DNA of 11,545 nt from an uncultured Saprospiraceae bacterium (GTDB lineage: Bacteria; Bacteroidota; Bacteroidia; Chitinophagales; Saprospiraceae), in contig CALCSX010000174.1 of the NCBI GenBank assembly GCA_937894165.1, positions 1 through 11,545 on the forward strand. The letters run 5' to 3'. Under the pieces are notes generated by a model. It searched no databases. It was not told the DNA's origin and saw nothing but the letters and a program-made list of their open reading frames with translations. Below, piece by piece: positions 11,351 through 11,545 of the stretch; the first letter of the stretch is position 1; every line of letters starts with the position of its first letter. The position numbers and the translations under genes are program-made.

Positions 11351-11545
11351 TTTGCGGTTCATCACGATCTTGAAGCCGTTGTACGGCGCCTTGTTGTGAC
11401 TCGCCGTCACCATCACCCCGCTGCGACTTTCCTCCAGAACTTCCGTAGCGAAATACAGCAGCGGCGTGGGTACAGTACCGATGTTGATGACATTGCAGCC
11501 GGTGCTGAGAATTCCGCGAATCAGTTTTTCGGTCAGCAAGGGGCT
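11294..11545 (-). CDS. phosphohexomutase (AlgC/ManB-like) internal fragment
   Basis: About 84 codons, open at the window edge and broken at about 11294. It reads SPLLTEKLIRG, then GTVPTPLLYFATEVLEES, the SGVMVTASHN loop with the expected phosphoserine codon at 11399-11401, and YNGFKIV, ending in RARILKNDF. These are hallmarks of domain 1 of phosphomannomutase/phosphoglucomutase enzymes of the proteobacterial AlgC/CpsG kind, which interconvert hexose 1- and 6-phosphates. After Phe the frame no longer resembles the family. The DNA at 11341-11545 is about 56% GC by my count, visibly richer than the neighbouring genes. The residue after SHN is Lys where Pro is common. Best read as foreign DNA joined to the contig, by misassembly or rearrangement. 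Confidence 0.8.

Overview
The window looks like a piece of a low-to-moderate GC Bacteroidota chromosome, perhaps Saprospiria-like; the phylum is fairly secure, the class is a guess. The support is A-rich leaders with little Shine-Dalgarno signal, exact TAnnTTTG promoter -7 boxes (907-914, 3611-3618, 6866-6873), a stand-alone CBM48 protein, and a GlgB and GH57/DUF3536 pair of the type I know from this phylum. The intergenic DNA is unusually rich in short dispersed palindromic and tandem repeats.

Layout. 1-937 has no gene and is a mosaic of degenerate repeats. 938-2888 is a tight + strand operon: a two-helix membrane protein of unknown function, a SET-domain protein (1-nt overlap) and the GTPase Obg (2-nt gap). 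2889-4254 is repeat-rich DNA: a perfect 40-bp palindrome abutting the obg stop, 24-bp tandem arrays, hairpins, and several copies of a roughly 26-bp element. It also holds one likely small gene (3651-3800, 49 aa, Lys/Cys-rich). 4255-6603 (- strand) is a cytoplasmic GH31 alpha-glucosidase. Divergent from it is a 103-aa CBM48 protein (6897-7208) with its own promoter and a strong intrinsic terminator. After a 591-bp hairpin-rich spacer come glgB (7800-9716) and a GH57/DUF3536 glucan-active enzyme (from 9779).

Together GH31, CBM48, GlgB and GH57 form a glycogen / alpha-glucan metabolism locus: branching by GlgB, glucan remodelling by GH57, exo-hydrolysis by GH31, and glucan binding by the small CBM48 protein.

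The right end is anomalous. The GH57 frame loses family similarity near 11311. From about 11294 to 11545 the minus strand encodes an internal fragment of a proteobacterial-type (AlgC/ManB-like) phosphohexomutase, in DNA of about 56% GC. Both genes are broken at the same point, so a chimeric assembly join is the first explanation to test, with a real rearrangement second.

No rRNA, tRNA, CRISPR array or transposase was seen. The most interesting material is the population of structured, repeated intergenic elements, above all the multi-hairpin block at 7427-7695, one 50-bp part of which recurs inverted at 3911-3960.
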